A stretch of DNA of 64,000 nucleotides from Verrucosispora sp. NA02020 (GTDB lineage Bacteria; Actinomycetota; Actinomycetes; Mycobacteriales; Micromonosporaceae), in the NCBI RefSeq assembly GCF_013364215.1, contig NZ_CP054923.1, forward strand, positions 1,612,001 through 1,676,000, read 5' to 3'. The notes beneath the pieces are model-generated. The model had not been told where the DNA came from. It worked only from the letters and a program-made list of their open reading frames with translations, and searched no databases. Numbering within the stretch: position 1 is the stretch's first letter; every line of letters starts with the position of its first letter. A program made the position numbers and the translations under genes. Shown in pieces: positions 41,753 through 50,262 of the stretch.

Positions 41753-42478
41753 ATGACGAATCCGGTCCAGATGAACAATCCCGTCCGGCTCGACGACCTG
41801 ATCCAGGCCATCAAGCAGGCCCATCCCGACGCGCTCGACCAGCTCACCGACGCGGTGATGGTCGCCGACCACATCGGCGAGGTCGCCGACCATCTCATCG
41901 GTCACTTCGTGGACCAGGCCCGCCGCTCCGGCGCCTCCTGGACCGAGATCGGCCGCAGCATGGGAGTGAGCAAGCAGGCCGCGCAGAAGCGCTTCGTGGC
42001 CAAGAGCGACGCCGGGCCGATCGACCCGCAACAGGGGTTCAACCGCTTCACCCCGCGCGCCCGCAACGTGGTGATGGCCTCGCAGAACGAGGCCCGCGCC
42101 GCCGGCAACGCCGAGATCGGCCCGGCGCACCTGGTGCTCGGGCTGCTCGCCGAGCCGGAGGGCCTGGCCGTGAAGGTGCTGGCCGCCGAGGGCGTCACGG
42201 CCGGGGCGGTACGCGAGGCGGCCACCGCCGCGCTGCCGCCCTCCGTCGGCGAGGTCCCGGATCTGATCCCGTACGACGCGGCCGGCAAGAAGGCGCTGGA
42301 ACTGACCTTCCGCGAGGCGCTGCGCCTGGGGCACAACTACATCGGCACCGAGCACATCCTGCTGGCGCTGCTGGAGCAGGAGGACGGCGAGGGCGTGCTC
42401 ACCGGCCTCGGTGTGGAGAAGGCCGCCGTGGAAGCGGGCACCGCGGCGGCCCTGGCCAAGGTCCGGGTGTTCGAGTAG
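41753..42478 (+). CDS. Clp N-terminal-repeat protein with helix-turn-helix
   Basis: Protein of 241 aa. The first 85 residues carry an HTH of the kind SGASWTEIGRSMGVSKQAAQ, ending KRF. Residues about 95-241 contain two Clp-N type repeats (FTPRARNVVMASQNEARAAG / IGPAHLVLGLL and LELTFREALRLGHNYIGTEH then LLALLEQEDG), the adaptor/substrate-binding module of ClpA/ClpC. There is no ATPase domain. It may be a transcription factor that senses client proteins or links the Clp system to gene control. The operators at its start fit autoregulation. Confidence 0.88.
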   Translation: MTNPVQMNNPVRLDDLIQAIKQAHPDALDQLTDAVMVADHIGEVADHLIGHFVDQARRSGASWTEIGRSMGVSKQAAQKRFVAKSDAGPIDPQQGFNRFTPRARNVVMASQNEARAAGNAEIGPAHLVLGLLAEPEGLAVKVLAAEGVTAGAVREAATAALPPSVGEVPDLIPYDAAGKKALELTFREALRLGHNYIGTEHILLALLEQEDGEGVLTGLGVEKAAVEAGTAAALAKVRVFE

Positions 42479-42482
42479 CGGA

Positions 42483-43001
42483 TCAGGGCGCGGTGGGGAA
42501 GCCGTACCGGGCGGCGTGCTCCGGGTCCTCCGGCTCGATCTGGCGCAGCCCGGCGTCGGCGAGGCGCTTGTTGACCTCGTCCAGGTGCTCACGCACCAGT
42601 CGGGCCTCCTCCTCGGTGACCCGCCCCCGGTGCGGCTTGCCGGCGTGGTCGATGGTGCCGTAGTCGATCTTCTCCGGGGCGCGTCGCGCCTTCGGTGGGC
42701 GTACCCGCTCGGCGGTCTTGAGCAGTTGTGCCATCGGCATGTCGGTGGCCATCGCGTCGAACTCGCTCGCGGTCAGCACCACCCGGCGCGGCTCACCGTT
42801 GCCGTGCCGGTCGTGGATCTCGACCACCGCCACGTCCAGCGCGGCGTCGTCGATGTTCTCCACCTCCACCGGCGTCGCGTCCAACTGCACGGGCCCGGCC
42901 ACCAGGTCAGGATGCTCGACGACGACGACGCGGACCGCCTCGTCGTCGGGACCCAGCACCGTGCCGCTGAAGTCGGAGACGCGGATCGTCTTCTTGCCCA
43001 T
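42483..43001 (-). CDS. conserved hypothetical protein, cytoplasmic
   Basis: Protein of 172 aa starting MGKKTIRVSDFSGTVLGPDD, followed by a beta-rich N-terminal half (VRVVVVEHP, VQLDATPVEV, DVAVVEIHD) and a charged helical C-terminal half (VTEEEARLVREHLDEVNKRL). The opening resembles small actinobacterial proteins that begin with K-K-x-x-V-S-D and carry an Lsr2-like or histone-like strand, but this is weak. The sequence ends 4 nt from the convergent Clp-N gene. Function not known. Confidence 0.65.
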   Translation of the reverse strand: MGKKTIRVSDFSGTVLGPDDEAVRVVVVEHPDLVAGPVQLDATPVEVENIDDAALDVAVVEIHDRHGNGEPRRVVLTASEFDAMATDMPMAQLLKTAERVRPPKARRAPEKIDYGTIDHAGKPHRGRVTEEEARLVREHLDEVNKRLADAGLRQIEPEDPEHAARYGFPTAP

Positions 43002-43108
43002 GTGCGCAGTTGCTCCCGTCGTGGCCTGTCGGAGGACCAGCAGACGTTACCCGACAGGTGTGCGAAAGGACGCGCTGGCTCGCCGGGCCGGCCCGGGTGC
43101 CGGGGGCC

Positions 43109-43291
43109 TCAGAGCGTGTTGAGGTGGCGGCGGGAGGAGTAGCCCGCCGGCAGTTCGTTGAGGTCGTGCCAGGAGAGGGCACCGAGGCCGGCGCGGTGAC
43201 CGCCGTAGGAGAGCTGACCCGGGAAGTGTTCGGCGCACCGTCGTATCCGTCGGGTGTCCTGCGCGGAGCGGTCGTTCGGCTGAATCGGCAT
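43109..43291 (-). CDS. small basic protein of 60 aa, unknown
   Basis: ATG at 43291 is preceded by GGTGGGGGAC, a strong ribosome-binding site. The product is compact and rich in Arg, His and Gly: DRSAQDTRRIRRCAEHFPGQ, then YGGHRAGLGALSWHDLNELP and a tail ending HLNTL. One cysteine, no membrane segment. Low-AT upstream sequence TTTGAAACGG could hold a promoter. The frame stays open beyond the ATG, but the rest lacks protein character. No family recognised; the ribosome-binding site and composition make it a plausible gene. Confidence 0.5.
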   Translation of the reverse strand: MPIQPNDRSAQDTRRIRRCAEHFPGQLSYGGHRAGLGALSWHDLNELPAGYSSRRHLNTL

Positions 43292-43459
43292 GTCCCCCAC
43301 CGTTTCAAAGAAAGTTGTCCATGTATGGAAATGGATATGACGGTCGATCGATGACCCGGGTTCCCGGCCGAGGCGTTGGTCACCCGATCGGTACCACCGC
43401 GCCCAGTGCCCGACGTACCGTGATCGGCGGAGGCCGGAGCGACGGTGCGGAGGTGGGCG

Positions 43460-44119
43460 ATGCTCGACCGGCGGCTCCACCTGCACCTGGCGACCTGGCT
43501 CGGGCAGTGGCCGGCAGGTCCCGGGCTGCACGTGGTCTGCTCCACCCGGCGCGCCCGCCCGGCCTGGGACGGCCGGTTGCGGCCGGCTGTCGCGGTCACC
43601 GCCGGCACGAGCACCGTGCTCTCGGTGGCCCCGGACCGGGTCGCGGCGGTACGCGACCTGGCCCGGCGGCCGGAGTCGCTGCCGGACGCGTTGCCGGCGG
43701 CGGTCGGTCATCCCGGCTGGGTGGTACACGACGACGTGTTCCGCTGGAGCGTCGCTCCCGCGCCCCTGCCCGACGTCGGTGAGTGGGTGCCGCCCGGTTC
43801 CGCCGGCCTGCCGTCCTGGTTGCGCCTGTTCGACCGGCCGGTCCTGGTGGTGCGGGACGTGCGGGGTCGTTACCTGGCCGGCGTCGGCGTCAAGCGGCAC
43901 GACCGGCACGGGCACGAGTTGGCGGTGGGTACGCAGCCGGCCGCCCGGGGGCGCGGACTGGCCCGGCGGTTGGTGGCCCAGGCCGCGCGTCGGGTGCTCG
44001 CGGACGGCGCGGTGCCGACCTATCTGCACGCCCGGGACAATGCCGCCTCAGCCCGGGTGGCGGAGGCGGCGGGTTTCCCCGACCGGGGCTGGCGGTCGTA
44101 CGGCGTCTATCCGGGCTGA
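43460..44119 (+). CDS. GNAT family N-acetyltransferase
   Basis: ATG at 43460 has GGAGG 6 nt upstream; GTG five codons earlier is less likely. The 219-aa protein has an N-terminal half without clear motifs and a GNAT C-terminal half: LVVRDVRGRYLAGVGVK, ELAVGTQPAARGRGLARRLV (acetyl-CoA loop Q/R-x-x-G-x-G/A) and YLHARDNAASARVAEAAGF. Two-part length suggests a tandem or FR47-like arrangement. Substrate unknown. Terminated by a 15-bp hairpin. Confidence 0.85.
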   Translation: MLDRRLHLHLATWLGQWPAGPGLHVVCSTRRARPAWDGRLRPAVAVTAGTSTVLSVAPDRVAAVRDLARRPESLPDALPAAVGHPGWVVHDDVFRWSVAPAPLPDVGEWVPPGSAGLPSWLRLFDRPVLVVRDVRGRYLAGVGVKRHDRHGHELAVGTQPAARGRGLARRLVAQAARRVLADGAVPTYLHARDNAASARVAEAAGFPDRGWRSYGVYPG

Positions 44120-44140
44120 CGGTCGACCTGACGGCAGGGC

Positions 44141-44176
44141 GCGGACCGTGGATCCCGGGCCGGATCCACGGTCCGC
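44141..44176 (+). terminator. terminator after GNAT gene
   Basis: Perfect 15-bp stem GCGGACCGTGGATCC / GGATCCACGGTCCGC with loop CGGGCC, beginning 21 nt after the stop codon. Confidence 0.87.
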
Positions 44177-44323
44177 AGCCTCCCCCCAGGCCCATGTGCG
44201 GCTCGATGTGATCACGCTACGTATCTGAGTGGTGGTCGGCAAGTAGCCACCGCGTGGTCTGCGGTGTCGAAAAGTGGACTTGACCTGCCCGGACGCATCG
44301 ATGTGGATCGGCTGCGGGGTGAC

Positions 44324-45793
44324 TCAGCGTGTGGTTTCGGCGTGCCCGGTCAGGCCCAGTGCCTCGGCGGCGGCCCGCCCGTTGGCGTGGCTCGCGCCGA
44401 AGGTGGTGACGAACGCCTGGACGCCGGCCGGTCGCCACGCGGCCGGCCACCCCATCTCGACCACCGCCACCGGATGCGTGGCGGCCAGCGCGGCGGCGAG
44501 TTCCGGGCCGCCGGGCAGCCGGTGCAGGTGGCGCCCGACCAGCACGATCGGGCGGGTGCCGGCACGGCGGCGCAGCGCCTCCGGGTCGGCCTCGGTGGCC
44601 ACCACCCGGATCTCCTCGGTGCCGTCGAGGTGCGGGCCGAGCCCCCACGGCACCCGTCCCTCGGCGACGGTGGAGCGGGCGTGCACCTGCACCACCAGTG
44701 GCTGGTCCAACCCGGCCAGGACGCCCTCCACCCGGACCGCCCGGCGCGCGGCGGCGTACCCGAGGTCGGCGGGGACGGTGACCTCGGACCGCGCGGTCCG
44801 GGTCCAGGCGGCGAGGGCGGCGACGCGGTCGGCGGCCTGCTCCACCCGGACGCGGTCGAGCCGGCCGTCGCCGAGCGCGGCGACGATCTCGGCGGCGACG
44901 GCCTCGACCAGGTCCGCGTCGACCTTGGCGCCGATGCAGAGCAGGTCGGCTCCGGCGGCCAGGGCCCGCACCGCACCCGGTGCGACGCCACCGGCGGCGA
45001 GGGTGGCGCCCCGCATCTCCAGCGCGTCGGTGACCACGACGCCGTCGAAGCCGTACCGGTCGCGCAGCAGGTCGGTCAGGACGGCGCGGCTGAAGGTGGC
45101 CGGCCCGTCGCCGGTCAGTGCGGGAACCCGGATGTGTGCGGTCATCACGGCCTTCGCCCCGGCCGCGATCACCGCGGCGAACGGTGGCAGGTCGCGCTGG
45201 CGCAGGAGGTCGGGCGAGGCGTCCACGGTGGGCAGCTCGTGGTGGGAGTCGGCGATCGTCGCGCCGTGGCCGGGGAAGTGCTTGGCGCAGGCGGCAACTC
45301 CGGCGGCCTGGAGCCCGGTGGTCGCCGCCGCCGAGTGGGCGGCCACCCGGACCGGGTCGGCTCCGAACGAGCGGGTGCCGATGACCGGGTTGTCGTCGGC
45401 GCTGTTGACGTCGACGGTGGGTGCCAGGTCGACGGTGATGCCCAGGGCGGCCAGCTCCGCGCCGATGGCGTGGTAGACCCGGCGGGTGAGGGCCACGTCG
45501 CCGATCGCGCCGAGCGCCGCGTTGCCCGGGTACGGGCTGCCGGTGGCGTGCGCCAGTCGGGTTACGTCACCGCCCTCCTCGTCGACGGCGATCAGCACGT
45601 CGGACCGTCCGGCCCGCAGCGCGGCCGTGGCGGCCGCCACCTGCTCCGGCCGATGGATGTTGGTGCCGAACAGGGTGTGCCCGGCCAGCCCCTCGGCCAC
45701 CAGCTCGACCGCCCAGTCGGGCGGGACCGGCCCCGGGTACGCGGCCAGCAGGGTGCCCAGCGCCAGCCGGCGGAGTCCCGGATCGATCCCCAT
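44324..45793 (-). CDS. glycoside hydrolase family 3 beta-N-acetylglucosaminidase-like
   Basis: ATG at 45793 behind AGAGGAGA gives 489 aa, no signal peptide. The GH3 N-terminal barrel carries VLIAVDEEGGDVTRL, the family motif AKHFPGHGATIADSHHELP (the Asp-His dyad acts as acid/base in NagZ-type enzymes) and VVVTDALEM (catalytic Asp nucleophile). A C-terminal alpha/beta domain (about 340-489) is longer than in NagZ and fits GH3_C-type glucosaminidases. It probably releases GlcNAc from chito-oligosaccharides or muropeptides. Divergent from a ROK repressor across a clear palindrome, which suggests an amino-sugar inducer. Confidence 0.9.
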   Translation of the reverse strand: MGIDPGLRRLALGTLLAAYPGPVPPDWAVELVAEGLAGHTLFGTNIHRPEQVAAATAALRAGRSDVLIAVDEEGGDVTRLAHATGSPYPGNAALGAIGDVALTRRVYHAIGAELAALGITVDLAPTVDVNSADDNPVIGTRSFGADPVRVAAHSAAATTGLQAAGVAACAKHFPGHGATIADSHHELPTVDASPDLLRQRDLPPFAAVIAAGAKAVMTAHIRVPALTGDGPATFSRAVLTDLLRDRYGFDGVVVTDALEMRGATLAAGGVAPGAVRALAAGADLLCIGAKVDADLVEAVAAEIVAALGDGRLDRVRVEQAADRVAALAAWTRTARSEVTVPADLGYAAARRAVRVEGVLAGLDQPLVVQVHARSTVAEGRVPWGLGPHLDGTEEIRVVATEADPEALRRRAGTRPIVLVGRHLHRLPGGPELAAALAATHPVAVVEMGWPAAWRPAGVQAFVTTFGASHANGRAAAEALGLTGHAETTR

Positions 45794-45923
45794 GGAGGCG
45801 TCTCCTCTCGGTGCCGGCCGGTGCGGATCTCGTACCGGGTCGGCCGAGAGCCCTGCTTCCACCCGGCCGATACGCTACGGCTACCCGTTCCAAGGTCGGT
45901 TTACTGTTGTCAAAGCTAGATAG

Positions 45924-45940
45924 TTAGCAAAGTTTACTAA
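45924..45940. promoter_or_regulatory. ROK-type operator between GH3 and ROK genes
   Basis: TTAGCAAAGTTTACTAA is a 17-bp palindrome with one mismatch pair (TTAG-x-AAA-G-TTT-x-CTAA), very AT-rich for this genome, 17 nt before the ROK start. NagC/ROK sites of actinobacteria have similar AT-rich TTAG/CTAA ends. Confidence 0.65.
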
Positions 45941-45956
45941 TACATGAGGACATGGC

Positions 45957-47132
45957 ATGAGTGCGACCCGGTTGCCCGGCACCCCACGTCTGTTGCGCGC
46001 CCTCAACGACCGTGCGGCGCTGGAACTGCTGCTGGAACAGGGGCCGCTGACCCGGGCTCGGCTCGGTGAGCTGACCGGCCTCTCCAAGGTCACCGCATCC
46101 CAACTGGTGGAGCGGTTGGAGGAGCGGGGGCTGGTCGCCCGGGTGGGTGAGCAGGCCGGTGGTCGGGGGCCGAACGCCCAGCTCTACGCGGTGCGCCCGG
46201 GTAGCGCGCACGTGGTCGGCGTGGACGTCGGGCCGGAGCGTGTGGTGGCCGCCTGCGCCGACATCACCGGCGCGGTGATCGGTCGGGTCGAGCAGTCCAC
46301 CCGGGACACCGACGACCCGGTCGGCGTCGTGCACAACGCGGTGGTGCAGGTGGCCGGCAGTGCCGGTGCCCAGCTGTCGAGCGTACGGCGGATCGTGCTC
46401 GGCACCCCCGGCCTGGTCGACCCGGGCACCGGCGACATCACCTTCGCGTTCAACCTGCCGCGCTGGCACCGGGGTCTGCTCGCCGCGCTCCGCGACGACC
46501 TGGACACCCCGGTGGTCTTCGAGAACGACGTGAACCTGGCCGCGGTGGCCGAGGCGCAGTCCGGTGCGGCCCAGGGTCTGTCGGACTTCGTGCTGGTCTG
46601 GGTCGGTGCCGGTGTCGGCCTGGCGATCATGCTGGGTGGGCGGCTGCACCACGGCAGCAGTGGCGCGGCCGGCGAGATCGGCTACCTGCCGGTGCCCGGC
46701 GCGCCCATCCCGCGCGACGTCTCCCGGCGGGCCAAGCCCGCCTTCCAGCAACTGGCCGGTGCCGACGCGGTCCGCGCGCTGGCCCGCGAGCACGGCTACC
46801 CGGACGCCGGGGCGGCCGACGCCGTCCGCGCCGCGATCGCCGACGGCGCCGCCGGCGGACCGATGCTCGACGAGGTGGCCCGTCGGCTGGCCCTGGGCGT
46901 GGCGAGCACCTGCGTGGTGCTGGACCCGCCGCTGGTGGTGCTCGCCGGTGAGGTGGGGCAGGCCGGCGGGGCGGCGTTGGCCGAACGGGTACAGCACGAG
47001 GTGGCCGCCATCACGCTGGTCCGCCCCCGGGTGGTGTCCACCGGGCTGACCGAGGAACCGATCGTGCACGGGGCGTTGCGGACCGCGCTGGACGCCGTCC
47101 GGGACGAGGTCTTCGGCTCCACGGTCGGCTGA
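45957..47132 (+). CDS. ROK family transcriptional repressor (NagC-like)
   Basis: Protein of 391 aa. An N-terminal winged helix (LTRARLGELTGLSKVTASQL then VERLEERGLV) is followed by the ROK sugar-binding fold: VVGVDVGPERV, LGTPGLVDPGTG, ENDVNLAAVAEAQ and GAGVGLAIMLGGRLHHGSSG, then GEIGYLPVPG. The usual zinc cluster CxCxxxGC is not seen after the GEIGY motif, so it is a regulator, not a kinase, and may bind sugar differently. Likely represses the divergent GH3 gene in the absence of its amino-sugar ligand. Confidence 0.9.
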   Translation: MSATRLPGTPRLLRALNDRAALELLLEQGPLTRARLGELTGLSKVTASQLVERLEERGLVARVGEQAGGRGPNAQLYAVRPGSAHVVGVDVGPERVVAACADITGAVIGRVEQSTRDTDDPVGVVHNAVVQVAGSAGAQLSSVRRIVLGTPGLVDPGTGDITFAFNLPRWHRGLLAALRDDLDTPVVFENDVNLAAVAEAQSGAAQGLSDFVLVWVGAGVGLAIMLGGRLHHGSSGAAGEIGYLPVPGAPIPRDVSRRAKPAFQQLAGADAVRALAREHGYPDAGAADAVRAAIADGAAGGPMLDEVARRLALGVASTCVVLDPPLVVLAGEVGQAGGAALAERVQHEVAAITLVRPRVVSTGLTEEPIVHGALRTALDAVRDEVFGSTVG

Positions 47133-47212
47133 GCCGCCGATGCCGTCCATGTGAAGGAAGTCTTCAGCATCGGCCCGGAGGTGGCAAGGAGTTGCCGCCT
47201 CCAGGCCGGCGC

Positions 47213-48223
47213 TCAGGTCAGGTCGCGGCGCCGGAACAGCGCGAAGGCGGCCACGGTGAGCCCGACGGTGAGCGACAACAGCACGGCCAGTGCCGGTCGC
47301 CAGGTCAGCGTGTAGAGACCGTCGCAGTAGCTGGAGAGCAGATTGGTGCAGGCGCTGTCGTCCCAGAGCTCGACCCTGCCGGTGAGCCACGCCCAGACGT
47401 AACTGGTCAGCATGAGTTGGTCGGGTCGGGGCGTCCCGACGATCTCCAGCACGATCCGGCCGCCCAACTCCCACACCACCAGGTACGCGGCCACCGCCCC
47501 GAGTGCCGCCGAGGTGTGCCGGCCCATCGTGGCCACGGCGAAGCCGATCGCCGTGGCCAGGAGCACCAGCACCAGGCCCCGGACCCAGATCGCGCCCAGG
47601 CTGCCCCAGAACGTCGGATTCGTCGGGCCGGGATGGCCGGCCAACTGGGCGATCGTCCAGAAGGTGACCAGGTAGGTCGCCGAGGCGAGCAGGGACAGGG
47701 CCAGCACCGCCCCGAGCAGCGTGCCGAGCTTGGTGCCCAGCACCGTCATCCGGCGCGGTCGCCACAGCAACAGGTTCACCACGCCGCCGGAGTTCAGGTC
47801 GGCGCCGATCGCCGAGGCCCCCACCAGGAAACCGAACAGCACCAGGAACGCCACGAGGAAGTACAACAGCGGCTCGGCCTGCCGGGTGAAGGTGAACACG
47901 CCGTCGAGGTAGTCGGCCGCCACCGGCAACCGGTCCCGGAGCGCCGGATCGACCTCGCTGCAGTCGGCCGGCAGGTAGCCGTCCTCCTCCCGGGGCGGCG
48001 AACCCTGCTGTCGGGCCAGGCACCGGTCGTGCTCCAACTCCAGTCCGCGCCGGTCGTCGGCGGCCTGTCGCTGGGCCGCGGCCAACTCGGCCGGACTGGG
48101 ACTGTGCGAACCGGCGATCGTGGTGCCGGCGGTGACCACGAAGGCCAGCGCCAACAACGCCACCATGAGCTGGACGAAACGGCGGGCCGCCAACCGTTCC
48201 GCCTCGGCACGGATCAGGTTCAC
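47213..48223 (-). CDS. ABC-2 type transporter permease
   Basis: GTG at 48223 overlaps the ATPase stop (GTGA); 336 aa. One N-terminal helix (about 15-35), then an outer loop of about 85 residues with two cysteines (DRCLARQQG, PADCSEVDP), then five to six helices. It belongs to the ABC-2/YhaN-permease group judging from LYFLVAFLVLFGFLVGASAI followed by GVVNLLLWRPRRM. Probably exports a peptide, lipid or drug together with the preceding ATPase. Substrate unknown. Confidence 0.87.
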   Translation of the reverse strand: MNLIRAEAERLAARRFVQLMVALLALAFVVTAGTTIAGSHSPSPAELAAAQRQAADDRRGLELEHDRCLARQQGSPPREEDGYLPADCSEVDPALRDRLPVAADYLDGVFTFTRQAEPLLYFLVAFLVLFGFLVGASAIGADLNSGGVVNLLLWRPRRMTVLGTKLGTLLGAVLALSLLASATYLVTFWTIAQLAGHPGPTNPTFWGSLGAIWVRGLVLVLLATAIGFAVATMGRHTSAALGAVAAYLVVWELGGRIVLEIVGTPRPDQLMLTSYVWAWLTGRVELWDDSACTNLLSSYCDGLYTLTWRPALAVLLSLTVGLTVAAFALFRRRDLT

Positions 48224-49227
48224 GCGCCCACCTCCCGGACGCCGAGGTCGATCTCCCGGCCGACGGTCGTGTCGTCCGACGTGTCGTGCACCTGCCGGGG
48301 CACCCCCACCGGCCCCGGTGCGCCGGTCAGATCCAGGAAGACGCTCTCCAGATCCGGGCGCAGCGGCGTCAGTTCGCGTACCCAGACGCCCTGCTCGCCC
48401 AGCGTCCGGTTGACCAGCGCCGGATCCGGCACCCCGTCCACCACCAGATGGTCGGCGTGCCCGGTGACCGCCCACCCGGCGGCCACCAGCAACTCCTCGG
48501 CCCGGCCCAGGTCGTCGGCGCGGACCAGGCACTCGTGCCGGTCGTGGCCGGCGAGCACCTCCGCCACCGGACCGCTGGCGGCCCGTCGCCCCCGCGAGAT
48601 GATCGTGACGTGGTCGCAGATCACCTGGATCTCGGCCAGGATGTGGCTGGACACCAGCACGGTCACCCCGCGCTCGGCCAGCGCCCGCATCAGGTCACGC
48701 ATCTCCCGGATGCCCGCCGGGTCCAGCCCGTTCGCCGGCTCGTCGAGGATCAGCAACTCCGGTTGCTTGAGCAGCGCCGAGGCCACCGCCAGACGCTGCT
48801 TCATGCCGAGCGAGTAACCCTTGACCCGCTCGTGCGCCCGGTCGAGCAGACCGACCTGCTCCAGCACGTCGTCGACCCGGGCGATCGGTACGCCACCGGC
48901 CAGCGCGAGCAACCGCAGCGTGCGGTACGCGGTGAAGTTGCCGAAGAACTGCGGACTCTCCACGATCGCGCCCACCCGGCCCGCCACCTGGGTCAACTGC
49001 TCCGGGGCGGAGGCGCCGAGCACCCGCATCCGGCCCTGGTCGGCGCGTACCAGCCCGAGCAGCGCCCGCAACGTGGTCGTCTTGCCCGACCCGTTCGGGC
49101 CGAGGAACCCGTGCACCTGACCGGCCTCGACCAGCAGGTCGAAGCCGTCGACCGCGACGCGGCTGCCCCGACGCAGGCTACGGAAGGTCTTCCGTAGACC
49201 GTCGATCTCGATGACCGCACTCGCCAT
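48220..49227 (-). CDS. ABC transporter ATP-binding protein
   Basis: Protein of 335 aa. Walker A GPNGSGKTT, signature YSLGMKQRLAVASALL (the LGMKQR form of bacitracin/lantibiotic-type ATPases), Walker B LLILDEPANGLDP and switch VSSHILAEI. The extra 100 C-terminal residues contain LTPLRPDLESVFLDLTG, usual in BcrA/NatA-like ATPases. Forms an ABC-2 exporter with the permease that overlaps its 3' end. Divergent from another ATPase gene at 49325. Confidence 0.93.
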   Translation of the reverse strand: MASAVIEIDGLRKTFRSLRRGSRVAVDGFDLLVEAGQVHGFLGPNGSGKTTTLRALLGLVRADQGRMRVLGASAPEQLTQVAGRVGAIVESPQFFGNFTAYRTLRLLALAGGVPIARVDDVLEQVGLLDRAHERVKGYSLGMKQRLAVASALLKQPELLILDEPANGLDPAGIREMRDLMRALAERGVTVLVSSHILAEIQVICDHVTIISRGRRAASGPVAEVLAGHDRHECLVRADDLGRAEELLVAAGWAVTGHADHLVVDGVPDPALVNRTLGEQGVWVRELTPLRPDLESVFLDLTGAPGPVGVPRQVHDTSDDTTVGREIDLGVREVGA

Positions 49228-49324
49228 GAGCCGCCCTTCGGGTGAGCAATGACACGGCGCCCCACCCTACGGCGGGCGCGTACGCCCGTGGGGGCAGCCC
49301 GCTGCTGCGTGGTTGGATGGGCGG

Positions 49325-50167
49325 GTGACTGGTGACCTGATCCCTGGCGCCGGTGGCGCCACCCCCGCCCCCTCACCCGTGGACGCGGATCTGGTGGTCA
49401 GCCTCGACGGCGTCGCCGTACGCCGGTCCGGCACCGCCCTGCTGCACGATGTGGACTGGCGGGTCGAACTGGACGAACGCTGGGTGGTGCTGGGCCCCAA
49501 CGGTGCCGGCAAGACCACGTTGCTCAACCTCGCCGCCGGGCGGCTGCACCCGACCACCGGCACCGCACACGTGCTGGGCGAGCGGATCGGCCGCACCGAT
49601 GTGACCGAGCTGCGTACCCGCATCGGGCTCGCCACCGCCGCGCTCGCCGAGCGTCTGCCCGCCGACGAGCGGGCCGTGGACGTGGTGATGACGGCGGCCT
49701 GGTCGGTGGTGGGCCGCTGGCGGGAGAGCTACGACCCGGCCGACGAGTCCCGGGCCCGGGCGCTGCTCGACCAGCTCGGGGTCGGCGCGCTGACCGACCG
49801 GACGTACGGCACGCTCTCCGAGGGCGAGCGCAAGCGGGTGCAGATCGCCCGGGCGCTGATGACCGACCCGGAGCTGCTGTTGCTGGACGAACCGGCGGCC
49901 GGGCTCGACCTCGGCGGCCGCGAGGACCTGGTGGGCCGGCTCGCCGAGCTGGCCCAGGACCCGGACGCCCCGGCGTTGGTGCTCGTCACGCACCACGTGG
50001 AGGAGATCCCGCCCGGCTTCACCCACGCGCTGCTGCTGCGCGACGGCGCCGTGATGGCCCAGGGGCTGCTGGCCGACGTCCTCACCGCCGACAACCTGAC
50101 CAAGACCTTCGGCCTGCCGCTGCTGGTCGAACGCCACGGCGAGCGGTTCACCGCCCGCGCCGCCTGA
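49325..50167 (+). CDS. stand-alone ABC ATPase
   Basis: GTG at 49325 gives 280 aa; a TTG four codons earlier is the alternative. Walker A GPNGAGKTT, Q-loop region IGLATAALAERLP, signature TLSEGERKRVQIARAL, Walker B LLLLDEPAAGLDLGG and switch VTHHVEEIPPG. It resembles ModF/YlmA-type ATPases that have no permease partner nearby. Its stop codon lies inside the outer arm of a large palindromic repeat. Role not predictable. Confidence 0.85.
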   Translation: MTGDLIPGAGGATPAPSPVDADLVVSLDGVAVRRSGTALLHDVDWRVELDERWVVLGPNGAGKTTLLNLAAGRLHPTTGTAHVLGERIGRTDVTELRTRIGLATAALAERLPADERAVDVVMTAAWSVVGRWRESYDPADESRARALLDQLGVGALTDRTYGTLSEGERKRVQIARALMTDPELLLLDEPAAGLDLGGREDLVGRLAELAQDPDAPALVLVTHHVEEIPPGFTHALLLRDGAVMAQGLLADVLTADNLTKTFGLPLLVERHGERFTARAA

Positions 50168-50220
50168 AAGGAGGGGTCCCCTGCTAACGCCTGCGGTATA
50201 GCAGGGGACCCCTCCTTTCA
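50165..50220. repeat. large palindromic repeat, probable dispersed element and terminator
   Basis: Two perfect 22-nt arms (TGAAAGGAGGGGTCCC then CTGCTA, and the exact complement) surround a 12-nt loop ACGCCTGCGGTA. The first base of the repeat is the stop codon of the ATPase gene. Similar hairpins with a TAACGCCT.CGGTA loop are remembered from other Micromonosporaceae intergenic regions, suggesting a REP/MITE-like family that also ends transcription. Only one copy lies in this window. Confidence 0.75.
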
Positions 50221-50262
50221 CCCCACCCCAGCCAGCCAGACGAGCCAGCCGGAGGAGCTTCC

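Noticed and set aside
45957..47132. Sugar kinase activity for the ROK protein
   Set aside because: An N-terminal HTH is present and the zinc cluster after GEIGY is not seen; a repressor role fits better.
49313..49324. TTG start for the stand-alone ATPase
   Set aside because: Gives only four extra residues and no better ribosome-binding site than GTG at 49325.
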